Assembly: GCA_018609045.1 (NCBI GenBank)
Contig: JABAYK010000021.1
Span: 1-62,392 of the forward strand
Reading direction: 5' to 3'
Length of the DNA stretch: 62,392 bases
Source of the DNA: Flavobacteriales bacterium
Lineage (GTDB): Bacteria > Bacteroidota > Bacteroidia > Flavobacteriales_G > Salibacteraceae
Part shown: in pieces, positions 44,001-52,451 of the stretch
How positions within the stretch are numbered: the first letter of the stretch is position 1
Layout: every line of letters starts with the position of its first letter
The notes under the pieces: model-generated
What the model was told of the DNA's origin: nothing
What the model saw: the letters and a program-made list of their open reading frames with translations, nothing else
The model's database searches: none
Translations under genes and position numbers: made by a program

Positions 44001-44229
44001 GACCTATTGATGTAGCTCCACCACTAAAAAAACCATATTGAATTGGGGCTCCATAAACTTGAAAGTTAAATGCTGTTACACCTTTTCCTAAAAGTACATT
44101 TTCGATTAAATGTTGAGGTGAATTATAGGGAGGCAGATTAGTTGTTGTAAGTTGGCCAATAGTAATTTTAGCACAAAACATAATAATTACTAAGAGTAGT
44201 AAATTGATATTTTTTATGTTTTGAACCAT
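41089..44229 (-). CDS. Giant T9SS adhesin, tandem paralogue of the next gene
   Basis: 1046 residues from the ATG at 44227-44229 (MVQNIKNINLLLLVIIMFCA, signal peptide). An ATG 45 bases upstream would put extra charged residues before it. Same order as the downstream paralogue: choice-of-anchor L (EFRYVFGSDEYTTF, NDVFAFFLSGPGITG), Calx-beta-like segment (GGAAQNGIDYTTVPNYLLFQ), six Ig-like repeats, one PKD-like repeat (LINLSTNDAKNFIWTFSDED), then the type B gliding-associated C-terminal domain (NSFTPNEDGLNDVFSI, FDRWGNQHFY). It lacks two of the repeats found in the other copy. TATTTTTG at 44236-44243 on this strand resembles a -7 box very close to the ATG. Confidence 0.87.
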   Translation of the reverse strand: MVQNIKNINLLLLVIIMFCAKITIGQLTTTNLPPYNSPQHLIENVLLGKGVTAFNFQVYGAPIQYGFFSGGATSIGLDSGLVLNCEDINQLTIPPGLGGLIPNVGGNSGSFGPNSMGTATNNDLLSVANSVPGLIGQSFTVSSVNDAAVMEFDFVPLSDTIEFRYVFGSDEYTTFINTQYNDVFAFFLSGPGITGPYTSPPGFPGGSINLAVVPNSFPPLPITISTVQPGLNGAYYISNMPSLNVGLNGYTTVLTAKSAVTACDTFHIRLAVGDGTDHSLQSAVFLEANSFSAKGVSLIAKPSYNAVGGDSIAFEGCGTVNLTIKRTGGIQQADTAYLNLGGAAQNGIDYTTVPNYLLFQPGSDSVSVSFNVLADGITEGLEDIIFSVTYNGSCTSGSTDTLILKISDPYPILNSTSNDTTINCTQGPVTFSNVTVGLSPFTYLWNTGDSTSSILVDSAASYIVKIKDACAVDSLFDTINLIEFTPPFLTKDLSDTIYCDVDSLRIGTQIINGYPQITYLWNNGKTDSSIWVATTKDTSLYVNVNLACSQQTNVDTFFIKVENPPFTLSMKNDTLNCTIDSIVIGPEVSGFISGFTYKWQNGKTDSSIWVSPNQIQNFKVVVTDACGLEKDSISNTVFYENSPMVLTTNSPTFNCIGDSVNLFVSVINGYPGFKYLWNTGHTNSSIKIAPKTTSTYIVRVTDTCGLDTSVGIIEVTQKNYPPFRINGIVNPELNCPGDTITIGPATTSGGSGNGIVSWNNFTDTFRYKEVSIDSTALFLVKAYDPCNLDSAQRLVTVRIAKHDPLKLKLSPDTTICLGEEALLRVAPIGGAGNFTYYWSSGSYDSTILVSPQFTAAYSVSVTDDCENTRYENIRVRISNPNADFNYQYIDDRVIRLINLSTNDAKNFIWTFSDEDTSMQKEPTFTIDTRLNQPIKLWIENAFGCTDSAFLEIDNPLEIYAPNSFTPNEDGLNDVFSILTEGAKNIRFYVFDRWGNQHFYTNNLGFTWDGKNKNGDVVQGVYVYRLEVEGFNKQVVEKMGSIILLKN

Positions 44230-44375
44230 ATGTTCCAAAAATATTAAAATTTTTATGCTAAAAATATCTCGCAACTATCTGAAAATTAATTTTTTATATA
44301 TTTTACCTTATTTATTTATTGAATATTTGAAATAATACAAATACTATGTGTTTAATTTGTACGTAATATTTTTAC

Positions 44376-44828
44376 GTGAGAAAAATTTTTCCGCTTTTAC
44401 TTTTAATGAGTTTGTTGCTCAATAGTTGCTTTTTTTACAAAGAAGTAAAGATAACCAACATAAGAAATGTTGAGCTTGTAAAATTTGAAAATAACGCTAT
44501 TATTATTGAAGCCGATGTTGATGTATTTAATCCAAATTTTTACGACATTGAGGTAGTTGACTCTCAATTAAAAATTTATTTAGATGGCGACATTTTAGGT
44601 AATGCTAAAATATTGAATAACCTTAGAGTAGATGCTAAAGATAGTTCTGAAAAACACCTCGAAATAAGAACAGTTTATAAAGGCAAATTATCCTCATCTT
44701 TAAAAGGAATTTTTGGTTTAGCTCTTGGCAAAGAAATGAACATAAAAATTGAAGGCATTGTAAAAGGCAAAGCCATGGGCCTTACCCATGAATACCCATT
44801 GCACCTAGAACAGGAAATCTCATTGTAA
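44376..44828 (+). CDS. LEA14/WHy-domain lipoprotein
   Basis: 150 residues, starting at a GTG codon (44376). Lipobox LLLNSCFF gives Cys18. The mature domain (about 22-148) reads as a single LEA type 2/WHy beta-sandwich: [20 protein letters not shown] with the typical Asn-Pro after the first strand, and a C-terminal strand [11 protein letters not shown]. Found widely in Bacteroidetes as small lipoproteins; function unknown, possibly envelope stress. A promoter-like TTTG (44326-44329) and TTAATTTG (44352-44359) lie upstream. The DUF255 gene follows closely and its likely extended start overlaps this stop codon. Confidence 0.75.
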   Translation: MRKIFPLLLLMSLLLNSCFFYKEVKITNIRNVELVKFENNAIIIEADVDVFNPNFYDIEVVDSQLKIYLDGDILGNAKILNNLRVDAKDSSEKHLEIRTVYKGKLSSSLKGIFGLALGKEMNIKIEGIVKGKAMGLTHEYPLHLEQEISL

Positions 44829-44905
44829 TTTCAACAAAATTCCAATTTCTTTTTTTAATATACTTCTTGGTTACTGGATGTGCTAATAGCAATACAACTA
44901 AAATT

Positions 44906-46939
44906 ATGGAAGAAAATAAGTTTACCAACAAACTAGCTGAAGAAACTAGTCCGTATTTATTGCAACATGCTCATAACCCAGTAAATTGGTATCCTTGGGG
45001 AGAAGAAGCCCTTAATAAAGCTAAAGCAGAAAACAAACCCATTTTAGTAAGCGTAGGTTATAGTGCTTGCCATTGGTGCCACGTTATGGAGCACGAAAGT
45101 TTTGAAGATACTGCGGTAGCTTCTGTAATGAATAAAAACTTTATCTGCATTAAAGTAGATAGAGAAGAAAGGCCAGACATTGACCAAATATACATGGATG
45201 CGGTTCAACTAATGACAAGGCAAGGTGGTTGGCCATTAAATTGTTTTGCATTACCCGATGGAAGACCATTTTATGGAGGAACATATTTCCCAAAAGAAAA
45301 ATGGATTGGAATTTTAAATCAATTGGCTGAAATTTATCAAAATCAACCAGAAAAAGTTGAAGAATACGCCCAAAACTTAACCTTAGGATTATCAGAAATT
45401 GACTTTATTAGCCCAATTGAAAAAATAGATTTTAAGCAAGATATTTTACCAAACGCCATTGAAAAATGGTCTAGTTCTTTTGATAATAAAGACGGCGGAC
45501 CAAATAGAGCTCCTAAGTTTCCTTCCCCAAATAGCTACGATTTTTTACTAAATTTCGGCTCATCAAATAATAATTCTAAAATTTTAAACCATGTAAACTT
45601 AACCTTAACCCGAATGGGCCAAAGGGGAATTTACGATCAAATTGGAGGTGGATTTTCAAGATATTCAACAGACATTTACTGGAAGGTTCCACATTTTGAA
45701 AAAATGCTTTATGACAATGCTCAGCTAATTTCTTTGTACAGCAAGGCCTTTGTTGAAACCAAAAATCTACATTACAAATTAATTATTGAAGAAACCATAG
45801 CCTTTTGCAAAAATGAATTGAGTACAAACAAAGGCTTCTATTTTTCTGCATTAGATGCAGATAGTGAGGGCATTGAAGGCAAATATTACGTTTGGAAACT
45901 CATTGAATTAAAAAATGCCTTAGGTCAAGATTTTGAGTTTTTTGAACAGGTTTATCACCTGAATGAATTTGGGTTGTGGGAAGATGGCAATTACATCATC
46001 ATGGAAAAAGAAAACCAAGAAGAAATTGCCGCTAAACTTAACATAAACATCACTGAATTTAATAGTAAGAAAAGAGACCTTAAAAACATTCTTCACGAAA
46101 TCAGAAAAACTCGCATTAAGCCGGGTTTAGATGATAAAACCCTTACATCTTGGAACGCACTAATGTTAATGGCTTATAATGATGCCTACAAAGCTTTACT
46201 GAATGAGGAATATAAATTTGAAGCAGAAAAAATTGCCAACTTCATTTTAACTCAACAAAGAATGGATGATGGTGGATTATTCCACAACTATAAAAACGAC
46301 AAATCGAATATTATTGGCTATTTAGAAGATTATTGTTTTACCATTGAAGGGCTAATTGGATTGTATGAAATAACCTTTAACGAATTGTATTTAATAGAAG
46401 CAAAAACCTTAACCAATTATTGTCTCGATAATTTTTATGATGACGACTCAGGTTTTTTCTTTTTTACATCTGCTGCAGCAGAAAAATTAATTACCCGCAA
46501 AAAAGAACTTACAGATGATGTTATTCCAGCATCTAACTCGAGTATGGCAAAGGCATTACTTAAATTAGCCTTATTTTTTGATAATCCAAAATACAATCAA
46601 ATTTCAAAAAATATGGCTATAAGCATGGCAGATAATGTAAAGAGCTACCCTACCGCATATGCCAACTGGCAAATTTTAATCGGATTTCACTCAGAACCCT
46701 TTTTCGAGATAGCCTCCTCTGGACCCCATGCTGTTGAAAAAATTCAAAATATTTATTCAAGCAAATTAGTTAACAACGCAATTTTTATGGCTTCTGAAAA
46801 ACAACAAACCCAATTACCTTTGTTAAAAGGAAAGTTTAATGAGGAGGAAGCATCTATTTTTGTTTGCGTAAACAAAACTTGTAAACTCCCAGTAAAGCAC
46901 GCTGAACAGGCAATAAAACAAATAGAAAGCTACAATTAA
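44906..46939 (+). CDS. DUF255 thioredoxin-like protein (YyaL/SPATA20 family)
   Basis: 677 residues from the ATG at 44906. N-terminal thioredoxin-like DUF255 domain with [20 protein letters not shown] and the redox-type CHWC motif in [18 protein letters not shown], followed by a six-hairpin-like alpha/alpha region ([34 protein letters not shown]). Function of the family is unclear. Upstream, the same frame stays open and encodes a hydrophobic stretch ending in a lipobox ([10 protein letters not shown]) but has no ATG, GTG or TTG before it; a TTG at 44867 lies inside that stretch. A lipoprotein form starting at an unusual codon is thus possible. The gene's stop overlaps the next start (TAATG). 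Confidence 0.88.
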   Translation: MEENKFTNKLAEETSPYLLQHAHNPVNWYPWGEEALNKAKAENKPILVSVGYSACHWCHVMEHESFEDTAVASVMNKNFICIKVDREERPDIDQIYMDAVQLMTRQGGWPLNCFALPDGRPFYGGTYFPKEKWIGILNQLAEIYQNQPEKVEEYAQNLTLGLSEIDFISPIEKIDFKQDILPNAIEKWSSSFDNKDGGPNRAPKFPSPNSYDFLLNFGSSNNNSKILNHVNLTLTRMGQRGIYDQIGGGFSRYSTDIYWKVPHFEKMLYDNAQLISLYSKAFVETKNLHYKLIIEETIAFCKNELSTNKGFYFSALDADSEGIEGKYYVWKLIELKNALGQDFEFFEQVYHLNEFGLWEDGNYIIMEKENQEEIAAKLNINITEFNSKKRDLKNILHEIRKTRIKPGLDDKTLTSWNALMLMAYNDAYKALLNEEYKFEAEKIANFILTQQRMDDGGLFHNYKNDKSNIIGYLEDYCFTIEGLIGLYEITFNELYLIEAKTLTNYCLDNFYDDDSGFFFFTSAAAEKLITRKKELTDDVIPASNSSMAKALLKLALFFDNPKYNQISKNMAISMADNVKSYPTAYANWQILIGFHSEPFFEIASSGPHAVEKIQNIYSSKLVNNAIFMASEKQQTQLPLLKGKFNEEEASIFVCVNKTCKLPVKHAEQAIKQIESYN

Positions 46940-47859
46940 TGAGAATTATCGTTTTACTTGCATTGCTTATTTGTACCCAATCTAATGCTCAATTGGTTGT
47001 AAACAATAGTAATTTCAATTTACATTCTGAAACATATTTTAACCCAAAGTTTTTAAAGGTTAATCAAATTGAAAAAATTACAGGAAAAATATCAATCAAA
47101 AAAGAGCTTCAGCCTATTACAGACTTAGGGAACATCGATCAATTTGTTTTTGATAGGAATGGTAATTTAACAGAAAAAATAGAGTCGTTTACCGTGAATT
47201 ATCAAAGAAAAGATACTTCTTCAATTTTATACCAATATAACGATATTAACCAACTAATTTCTGTTACCAATCAAGTAAACAAAGGTTTTGACGCGACCTC
47301 TTATCAATACGACTCGGCAGGCAAAATCATTAAAAAAAGATTTTACCGAGGGTCAAATATGAGTCAATACAAATACCAGCTAAACGAAGGCAAAAAATAT
47401 TTTGTTAGAGAGGAGTCATTTAAAATTGAAACCCAGAGCGAATTATTTGAAAAAGTTACCACCTTTAATAGCGATGGTGCCCCATACTTAATTACCGAAA
47501 TTGAGTATAATGAACTGGGAAATATGATTAAAAAAACTTCTCGTTTTGTGGTTACAAATAAAAAAAAGGAGGTTACTTATACTTATAACGAAAGCGGAAT
47601 GTTAACCGAAATAATTGAAACTAGTAATCTAACTTCTCCCCTAGAGATAAAATTTGCATACACGTATGATAAATTAGGAAACGTTTACGAGGAACTTAAA
47701 TATAAAAATGGTACTTTGGCCGAGAGAAGGCAGTTCTTATATGAAGATGTAAGTTCTTTGCTTACTGCCGAATTAATTAAAAATGAAAAAAATAACGAAA
47801 TAAAAATTATTCAATTCGAATATGAATTTTTTGATTCTGTAACAAAAGTAGACCCATGA
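46939..47859 (+). CDS. Secreted protein with YD/RHS-like repeats
   Basis: 306 residues. Signal peptide [18 protein letters not shown], then a beta-rich body with about eight short strand pairs in the style of YD/RHS repeats: YQYNDINQLISVTNQ, YQYDSAGKIIKKRFY, IEYNELGNMIKKTSR, YTYNESGMLTEIIET, YTYDKLGNVYEELKY. No lipobox and no sorting domain, so it is probably periplasmic or secreted. Function unknown. It overlaps the DUF255 stop by 1 base and the deaminase remnant by 4 bases, forming one transcription unit. Confidence 0.75.
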   Translation: MRIIVLLALLICTQSNAQLVVNNSNFNLHSETYFNPKFLKVNQIEKITGKISIKKELQPITDLGNIDQFVFDRNGNLTEKIESFTVNYQRKDTSSILYQYNDINQLISVTNQVNKGFDATSYQYDSAGKIIKKRFYRGSNMSQYKYQLNEGKKYFVREESFKIETQSELFEKVTTFNSDGAPYLITEIEYNELGNMIKKTSRFVVTNKKKEVTYTYNESGMLTEIIETSNLTSPLEIKFAYTYDKLGNVYEELKYKNGTLAERRQFLYEDVSSLLTAELIKNEKNNEIKIIQFEYEFFDSVTKVDP

Positions 47860-48397
47860 TTAAAAACATATTGATTGTATTGCTAGTATTGATTATTGGA
47901 TTTTTAATGTTTAATCCGCTAATTCATAAAGTTAAAGGAAGAGATAACTTAGAAATTTTAAACTCTCATTGGTTAAGACAAATAGCTTCTAACTCATTAG
48001 AAACAGATGACTACCCAATAGGAGCAGTTCTTTACTATGAAGATGAAGTAATTGGTGAAGGACATCATGCAGTTTTAAAAAACGATGACCCTACTGGACA
48101 TGCTGTAATAATTGCTTTACGTGATGCAGCAAAAAACATGGGCATAGATAACTTCAACAAATTAGACCGCGCTAAATTAAAGTTAGAAACTACAATGAGC
48201 CTTGTGAAATGTGCAAAGGAGCTTTAATTAATAGCAATGTTAATATTGTACAATTCATGATGTCGAAAAAATTTAACAATTTCTGGGAAGAATATAAATC
48301 AGGTGTCTCCTTCGAAATGACCAAACAAAATGCTGGAAGAGAATACATTCAAGATTCCTTATTTGTTATTCATCCAAAGTATCCATTTATACCTTAA
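47856..48397 (+). pseudogene. Nucleoside deaminase, frameshifted and with altered catalytic residue
   Basis: Frame 1 (47856-48227) encodes an N-terminal hydrophobic helix (MIKNILIVLLVLIIGFLMF) and the first half of a cytidine/adenosine deaminase fold (YPIGAVLYYEDEVIGEGHHA). The second zinc motif appears in another frame: EPCEMCKGALIN at about 48198-48233. Restoring one A in the run at 48194-48195 joins them as LETT-NEPCEMCKGAL, the canonical motif. In addition the HAE motif reads GHAV (His-Ala-Val), losing the catalytic Glu. Two independent lesions suggest true decay rather than only a sequencing error. A membrane-anchored deaminase is itself unusual. Confidence 0.82.
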
Positions 48398-48409
48398 AAC
48401 TTAGAGCAA

Positions 48410-49240
48410 ATGATTTATTTGCTCATTAATTATGCCCGCTCAGGTGGCACACTATTTTCAAAAATAATTGCATCGCAAAATAATGTGGTGCTTTTATCTG
48501 AAGTAAACCCAAATCATAATGCTGTTTATTCGCCTGCCCAACAAGCCAATTTATGGTATCAATTAAATATTGACGAAAATTTAAGTTACCAAGATCAAGT
48601 AAAAGAGATTTACCAAAAGTGCAAGCAACAAAATAAAACGCTTGTTATCAGAGACTTTACCTTTATTGATTTTACTCCTCATCAGATAAATAACTTTAAC
48701 CCAAAAAAGGTATTTTCAAACTACGAAGTCATAAAACAAATTGCTCCTGTTACTGCAGTAGCTTTTGTTAGAAACGCTATAGACGTTTGGATTTCGAGAG
48801 ATTGCCCACCAAAATTTAGTGAAGGATATTTAGAATACATCAACTTTTTGATGAAAGAAAAAATACCCATTTTTAAATATGAAGAATTCACCAAAAATCC
48901 TGAAGGCTTTTTAATAGAATTTGGCAAAACGTGGGCTATTTCAGATTTGAGTTATTCTAATAAAATGCTTAATTATCAAAAAGTTACAGGAGATAATCAA
49001 TTACAAAAACCATCTCGCGGCAGCAACCAACGAACCATAAGGCCACTAAAAAGAAAACAATTAGCCAAGCAGTTAATTACCCAATTGCATAATGATATTT
49101 TTTTGCTTGAAGCCAATAATTTGATAGCCTATCCAACAAATTACCAAGAAAATTTAGAATCTAAACACACTCAGTTTTGGCTAAATCTAAAACATAGAAT
49201 TAGAAAGCTAAAAGGGTCTTACCCAAGTGCAGAATATTGA
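48410..49240 (+). CDS. Sulfotransferase-family protein
   Basis: 276 residues. The N-terminal PAPS 5'-phosphosulfate loop is INYARSGGTLFSKII (residues 6-20), and the 3'-phosphate motif is in AFVRNAIDVWISRD (about 117-130). Basic C-terminal helix. It would transfer sulfate from PAPS to a sugar, lipid or other hydroxyl acceptor; the acceptor is unknown. It is on the plus strand and converges with the glycosyltransferase cassette, overlapping the last gene by 22 bases. Its substrate may be the product of that cassette, by proximity only. Sulfate-activating genes are not in the window. Confidence 0.82.
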   Translation: MIYLLINYARSGGTLFSKIIASQNNVVLLSEVNPNHNAVYSPAQQANLWYQLNIDENLSYQDQVKEIYQKCKQQNKTLVIRDFTFIDFTPHQINNFNPKKVFSNYEVIKQIAPVTAVAFVRNAIDVWISRDCPPKFSEGYLEYINFLMKEKIPIFKYEEFTKNPEGFLIEFGKTWAISDLSYSNKMLNYQKVTGDNQLQKPSRGSNQRTIRPLKRKQLAKQLITQLHNDIFLLEANNLIAYPTNYQENLESKHTQFWLNLKHRIRKLKGSYPSAEY

Positions 49241-50283
49241 TTTAAATACTTTTTAGCAATGTTATCGAAAGTATAAGGGGCTTTGGTTTCAGCATTTCCA
49301 TTTTGTAAAAACCACTTGGTGTTTTCAGCAAATTGTTCAGCAGTTTTTGCAATTTTCCACTTTTCATGAGATAATTCCATATAATTCCCAACCTCGTCAG
49401 AAACTACATTACACCCCCTACTCCACGCTTCAAAAAATACCATTGGTCCACCTTCAAAATTTGAGGTATGCATCAATACTTTAGCTTTTTCCATAAATTC
49501 AAAAACTTCTTCACGGGTGGTTTTTCCTAATAATTCAATATCGACATTTGGAAGTTGAGAAGCAATAAAATTTTTTATTTCGTTTTCCAAAACACCATAG
49601 CCAACCATTTTCACCTTAAGGTTTGGAATTTTGGCAGATAATATTTTTATGGCTTCTAAAAATAGAATAGGTCTCTTTAAGGAAATAAATGAACCAACAA
49701 AAACTACATCTAACTCTCTTTCAAAAAATGATTTTCCTGGTTTTGCAGCTTCAATACCCCAAGGAATTTCGGGTAAAACGTTTACAAATCCTTGTTTCTT
49801 TATTTCTTGAGATTGGCTTTTGTTTATCGGAATAATCTGCGGTTGCTTAATCTTAAGAATTTTTAAAAACTTGTTGCTAGCTTTCACATCTTGTCCCATT
49901 AAGGTGCAAACATGTTTTTTACTCTTCCAATGTGTAAAAAACTCAATTATTGTTGGGCATTCGTTCAACCAAAAAGAGTGAATTAATTTTACGGGAAGTT
50001 TTTTGTTTAGCCGATTTAACAACCTAACCGCCATATACCAATACAAAAAACGTTTTGGATAACTGCAGTTTGCTGCTCCAATTGGGTAAACATCAATGCC
50101 AAAACAATTATAAGGTTGATTGTGAAAAGGAAAATGAAGTGAAACCACAGTAATTTTTGTTTCTTCTCCGACCTGTTTTTTAAGTTCTTGTGCTAATAAA
50201 AAAACAGGGGGAACAACAATGGTGTTTTCTTCATTTTTTGGAAATGATGGACTAAACAATACTATTTGATTAGTGTAACTCAT
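49219..50283 (-). CDS. GT4-like glycosyltransferase
   Basis: 354 residues, GT-B fold. C-terminal donor domain shows VVFVGSFISLKRPILFLEAI (about 192-211), LLGKTTREEVFEFMEKA and the E-x7-E-like motif in NFEGGPMVFFEAWSRG. The N-terminal acceptor domain begins QIVLFSPSFPKNEENTIVVP. It transfers a sugar from a nucleotide or lipid donor; acceptor unknown. The start overlaps the GT39-like gene by 14 bases, and the 3' end overlaps the convergent sulfotransferase by 22 bases. Cytoplasmic, probably acting at the inner membrane. Confidence 0.85.
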   Translation of the reverse strand: MSYTNQIVLFSPSFPKNEENTIVVPPVFLLAQELKKQVGEETKITVVSLHFPFHNQPYNCFGIDVYPIGAANCSYPKRFLYWYMAVRLLNRLNKKLPVKLIHSFWLNECPTIIEFFTHWKSKKHVCTLMGQDVKASNKFLKILKIKQPQIIPINKSQSQEIKKQGFVNVLPEIPWGIEAAKPGKSFFERELDVVFVGSFISLKRPILFLEAIKILSAKIPNLKVKMVGYGVLENEIKNFIASQLPNVDIELLGKTTREEVFEFMEKAKVLMHTSNFEGGPMVFFEAWSRGCNVVSDEVGNYMELSHEKWKIAKTAEQFAENTKWFLQNGNAETKAPYTFDNIAKKYLNQYSALG

Positions 50284-51682
50284 ACAACGACCATCCTTCT
50301 TTAAATTTATCTACCTCTCTAATCTCGTATTTATCATTCATCAGCTTCCAGTTGTTCATTGGAGCTTTGTTTTTCCATTGTTGGGCAAACTTTTCCTCAT
50401 TAAAAATAACCAAGCTGTTTCTAGTAAACTTTGGATATTCTTCTACCCACATATTATGTATTTTTTTATCACAACCATAGCTATTTAAAGAAACATCCAT
50501 ATCAAATCCGTAAAGGTGTTTTTGAGGATATTTTGAAACAACATAGGCTATTTCTTTTTCTAGTTTGTTTCGTTGTAACACCGTAAGGAATGAATAGGTA
50601 AAAACCCCAAATTGAGAAAAAATAATCACCACGAAAAACAGCATCTCTACTTTAAATTTTTCTCTAATTAATTTAAAAAATCGCTTAAAAGGCTCTAAAA
50701 ACAAGATGCCTACAAAAGGCATTGCCAAAAGCAAAAACCTTTTGTTTTGGTAAGGTATTCCTGCAAGAAATAACAAATAAACTGCTAATCCAATAGCAAC
50801 ATAAACCTGTGAATTAAAGTCTTTTTTTGGATGAATAAAGAAAATTAAAATCGCCCCAAGGCTAAAAAATAGCGGATGAAAAAAGGCATAAAAAACAAAT
50901 CCAATATTCGGAAATAAGTAACTAAATGAGCCCTCTGCTGTATCGAAATTTCTTTTAAAAAGGTTTAAAAAACTCCAATTTGTTAACCAAGAGTGGCCTA
51001 CAAAACCTACTGGATCGTTACTTTTAAAATAAAAATGTGGAATACATAAAACAGCAATTAATAAAATACCTAAGGCTAATTGAATCCATTTTTTATGCTG
51101 AATGGTATTCTTTAAAATTACAAACATGGGAACTAGCAAAAGCACTGCGGCGGCATAGCGGGTATTGATGGCCAAAATGGCAAAGGCAGCGGTAGGTAAA
51201 ATTTGCCATCCATTTTTGGTTTTGTCAAATAAAAAGGCAAAATACCAAGCGCCCATAATTAGGCCAATACAAAGTATATCGCTCATGGTTAATACCGAAG
51301 ATTTTAACACAATAGGACACAAAACCAAAAACACAAAAAAGTATGGAACATACTTTTCTTTTTTGATATTTAAATGTAATAACTTGTACGAATAATAAGT
51401 GGTTAGCCCCATGCCTAAAGCAGAAACCAATTGCAACATTATTAAAGTATGCCCAAACAAATAACTCAACGAAGCGCCAAGCAAGGGATAAAAAATTGGC
51501 CAAAAAAAGTGACTCGGAAAAGCACCTCCATCAAAATAGGAACTTAGTTCTAATGCATAGCCAAAATAAGCATGAGCATCTTGGCCATACAATCCGTTGA
51601 AGTTGTACATCCAACCTGTAGATATGGTTATGATTATAGGAAGAAGCAACAAATAAAAAACCTCCGCAACTTTTGGCTTCAT
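50270..51682 (-). CDS. Polytopic membrane glycosyltransferase (GT39/ArnT-like)
   Basis: 470 residues with about 10-12 hydrophobic segments. The first periplasmic loop carries NFNGLYGQDAHAYFGYALEL, the Asp-containing position typical of GT-C enzymes. A soluble C-terminal tail (about 365-470) follows. GT-C enzymes of this type use polyprenyl-phosphate sugars on the periplasmic side. It fits the downstream cytoplasmic GT4 gene in building or decorating a lipid-linked glycan; the precise product is unknown. One base separates it from the upstream methyltransferase gene. Confidence 0.78.
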   Translation of the reverse strand: MKPKVAEVFYLLLLPIIITISTGWMYNFNGLYGQDAHAYFGYALELSSYFDGGAFPSHFFWPIFYPLLGASLSYLFGHTLIMLQLVSALGMGLTTYYSYKLLHLNIKKEKYVPYFFVFLVLCPIVLKSSVLTMSDILCIGLIMGAWYFAFLFDKTKNGWQILPTAAFAILAINTRYAAAVLLLVPMFVILKNTIQHKKWIQLALGILLIAVLCIPHFYFKSNDPVGFVGHSWLTNWSFLNLFKRNFDTAEGSFSYLFPNIGFVFYAFFHPLFFSLGAILIFFIHPKKDFNSQVYVAIGLAVYLLFLAGIPYQNKRFLLLAMPFVGILFLEPFKRFFKLIREKFKVEMLFFVVIIFSQFGVFTYSFLTVLQRNKLEKEIAYVVSKYPQKHLYGFDMDVSLNSYGCDKKIHNMWVEEYPKFTRNSLVIFNEEKFAQQWKNKAPMNNWKLMNDKYEIREVDKFKEGWSLYELH

Positions 51683-51683
51683 G

Positions 51684-52451
51684 TTATTTTGTGATTTTTA
51701 GCCAAGGAAATGGATTTTGCTTTTTTCCTGTAAGTTTTTTTAATCTGATTGAAAATCCTTTAGGGTTGTAAAGTTTTTTTACAGAATAATTTCCATCAAT
51801 ATTATCAAAAACATGGTGGTGGTAAAACGGAATTAAATTTCCTGCATTACTTGCCGAATAATACTCAATGGTTCTTTGTTTGGCTTTTAAAGCATCTTCC
51901 TCACCATAAAAAGGTGAATCAATAATGTGAATTTCGCCATAAGCTTTAATTATTTTAAAAAGTCTTTTCAATAAAGTGTTGATGTTTTCAAAATATTGAA
52001 CACTTGCATTCAAAACAATTAAACCAGGTTTTGGGGCACTTTCGTGATTTTCGAAAATATCCCAATAGGCAAATCTTAAATTTTTGGTGTTCTTGAAAAT
52101 CCGTGCCGCTTGGTCTAACTCTTTTACATTTACATCAACACCCCAAACCGTAAACTCAGGGTTTTGCTTTGCCATTAAGTTTGAAAACCAACCATTACCG
52201 CATCCAATTTCTAAAACTGTGTTAAAAGCTTTTCCATTTATGTACTCTAAAAACTTTTGGGTAGATTGCTGCCTTACTTCCCACTCTTTGCTTTTTGGAT
52301 GGCTTTGCAAATATGGCAATTGCTTTACTTGCTCATCGGTTAAAATTCTATTTTCAAGAGTTCTTAACTTGATGTATTCTTCTTCAAATTGATTTTCGCT
52401 GGGTTCAGAAAAATACAAAACCCCATTTTTTGAAACGCTTCCTAAACTCAT
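51684..52451 (-). CDS. Class I SAM-dependent methyltransferase
   Basis: 255 residues. SAM-binding motif I is VLEIGCGNGWFSNLMAK (about 80-96), with the acidic ribose-binding end at VWGVDVN. Motif-like GLIVLNASVQYFENINTLLK follows. The N-terminal about 70 residues (YFSEPSENQFEEEYIKLRTL) and the C-terminal part (PFYHHHVFDNIDGNYSVKKL) are extra to the core and probably give acceptor specificity. It overlaps the second methyltransferase gene by 4 bases. Substrate unknown. Confidence 0.85.
   Translation of the reverse strand: MSLGSVSKNGVLYFSEPSENQFEEEYIKLRTLENRILTDEQVKQLPYLQSHPKSKEWEVRQQSTQKFLEYINGKAFNTVLEIGCGNGWFSNLMAKQNPEFTVWGVDVNVKELDQAARIFKNTKNLRFAYWDIFENHESAPKPGLIVLNASVQYFENINTLLKRLFKIIKAYGEIHIIDSPFYGEEDALKAKQRTIEYYSASNAGNLIPFYHHHVFDNIDGNYSVKKLYNPKGFSIRLKKLTGKKQNPFPWLKITK

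Noticed and set aside
44230..44375. Possible small RNA between the adhesin operon and the LEA lipoprotein
   Set aside because: Only A/T-rich sequence and promoter-like boxes are visible; no stable hairpin or terminator.
48209..48397. A separate 62-residue gene
   Set aside because: Its first residues are the second half of a deaminase PCxxC motif; it is the 3' part of the frameshifted deaminase rather than an independent gene.
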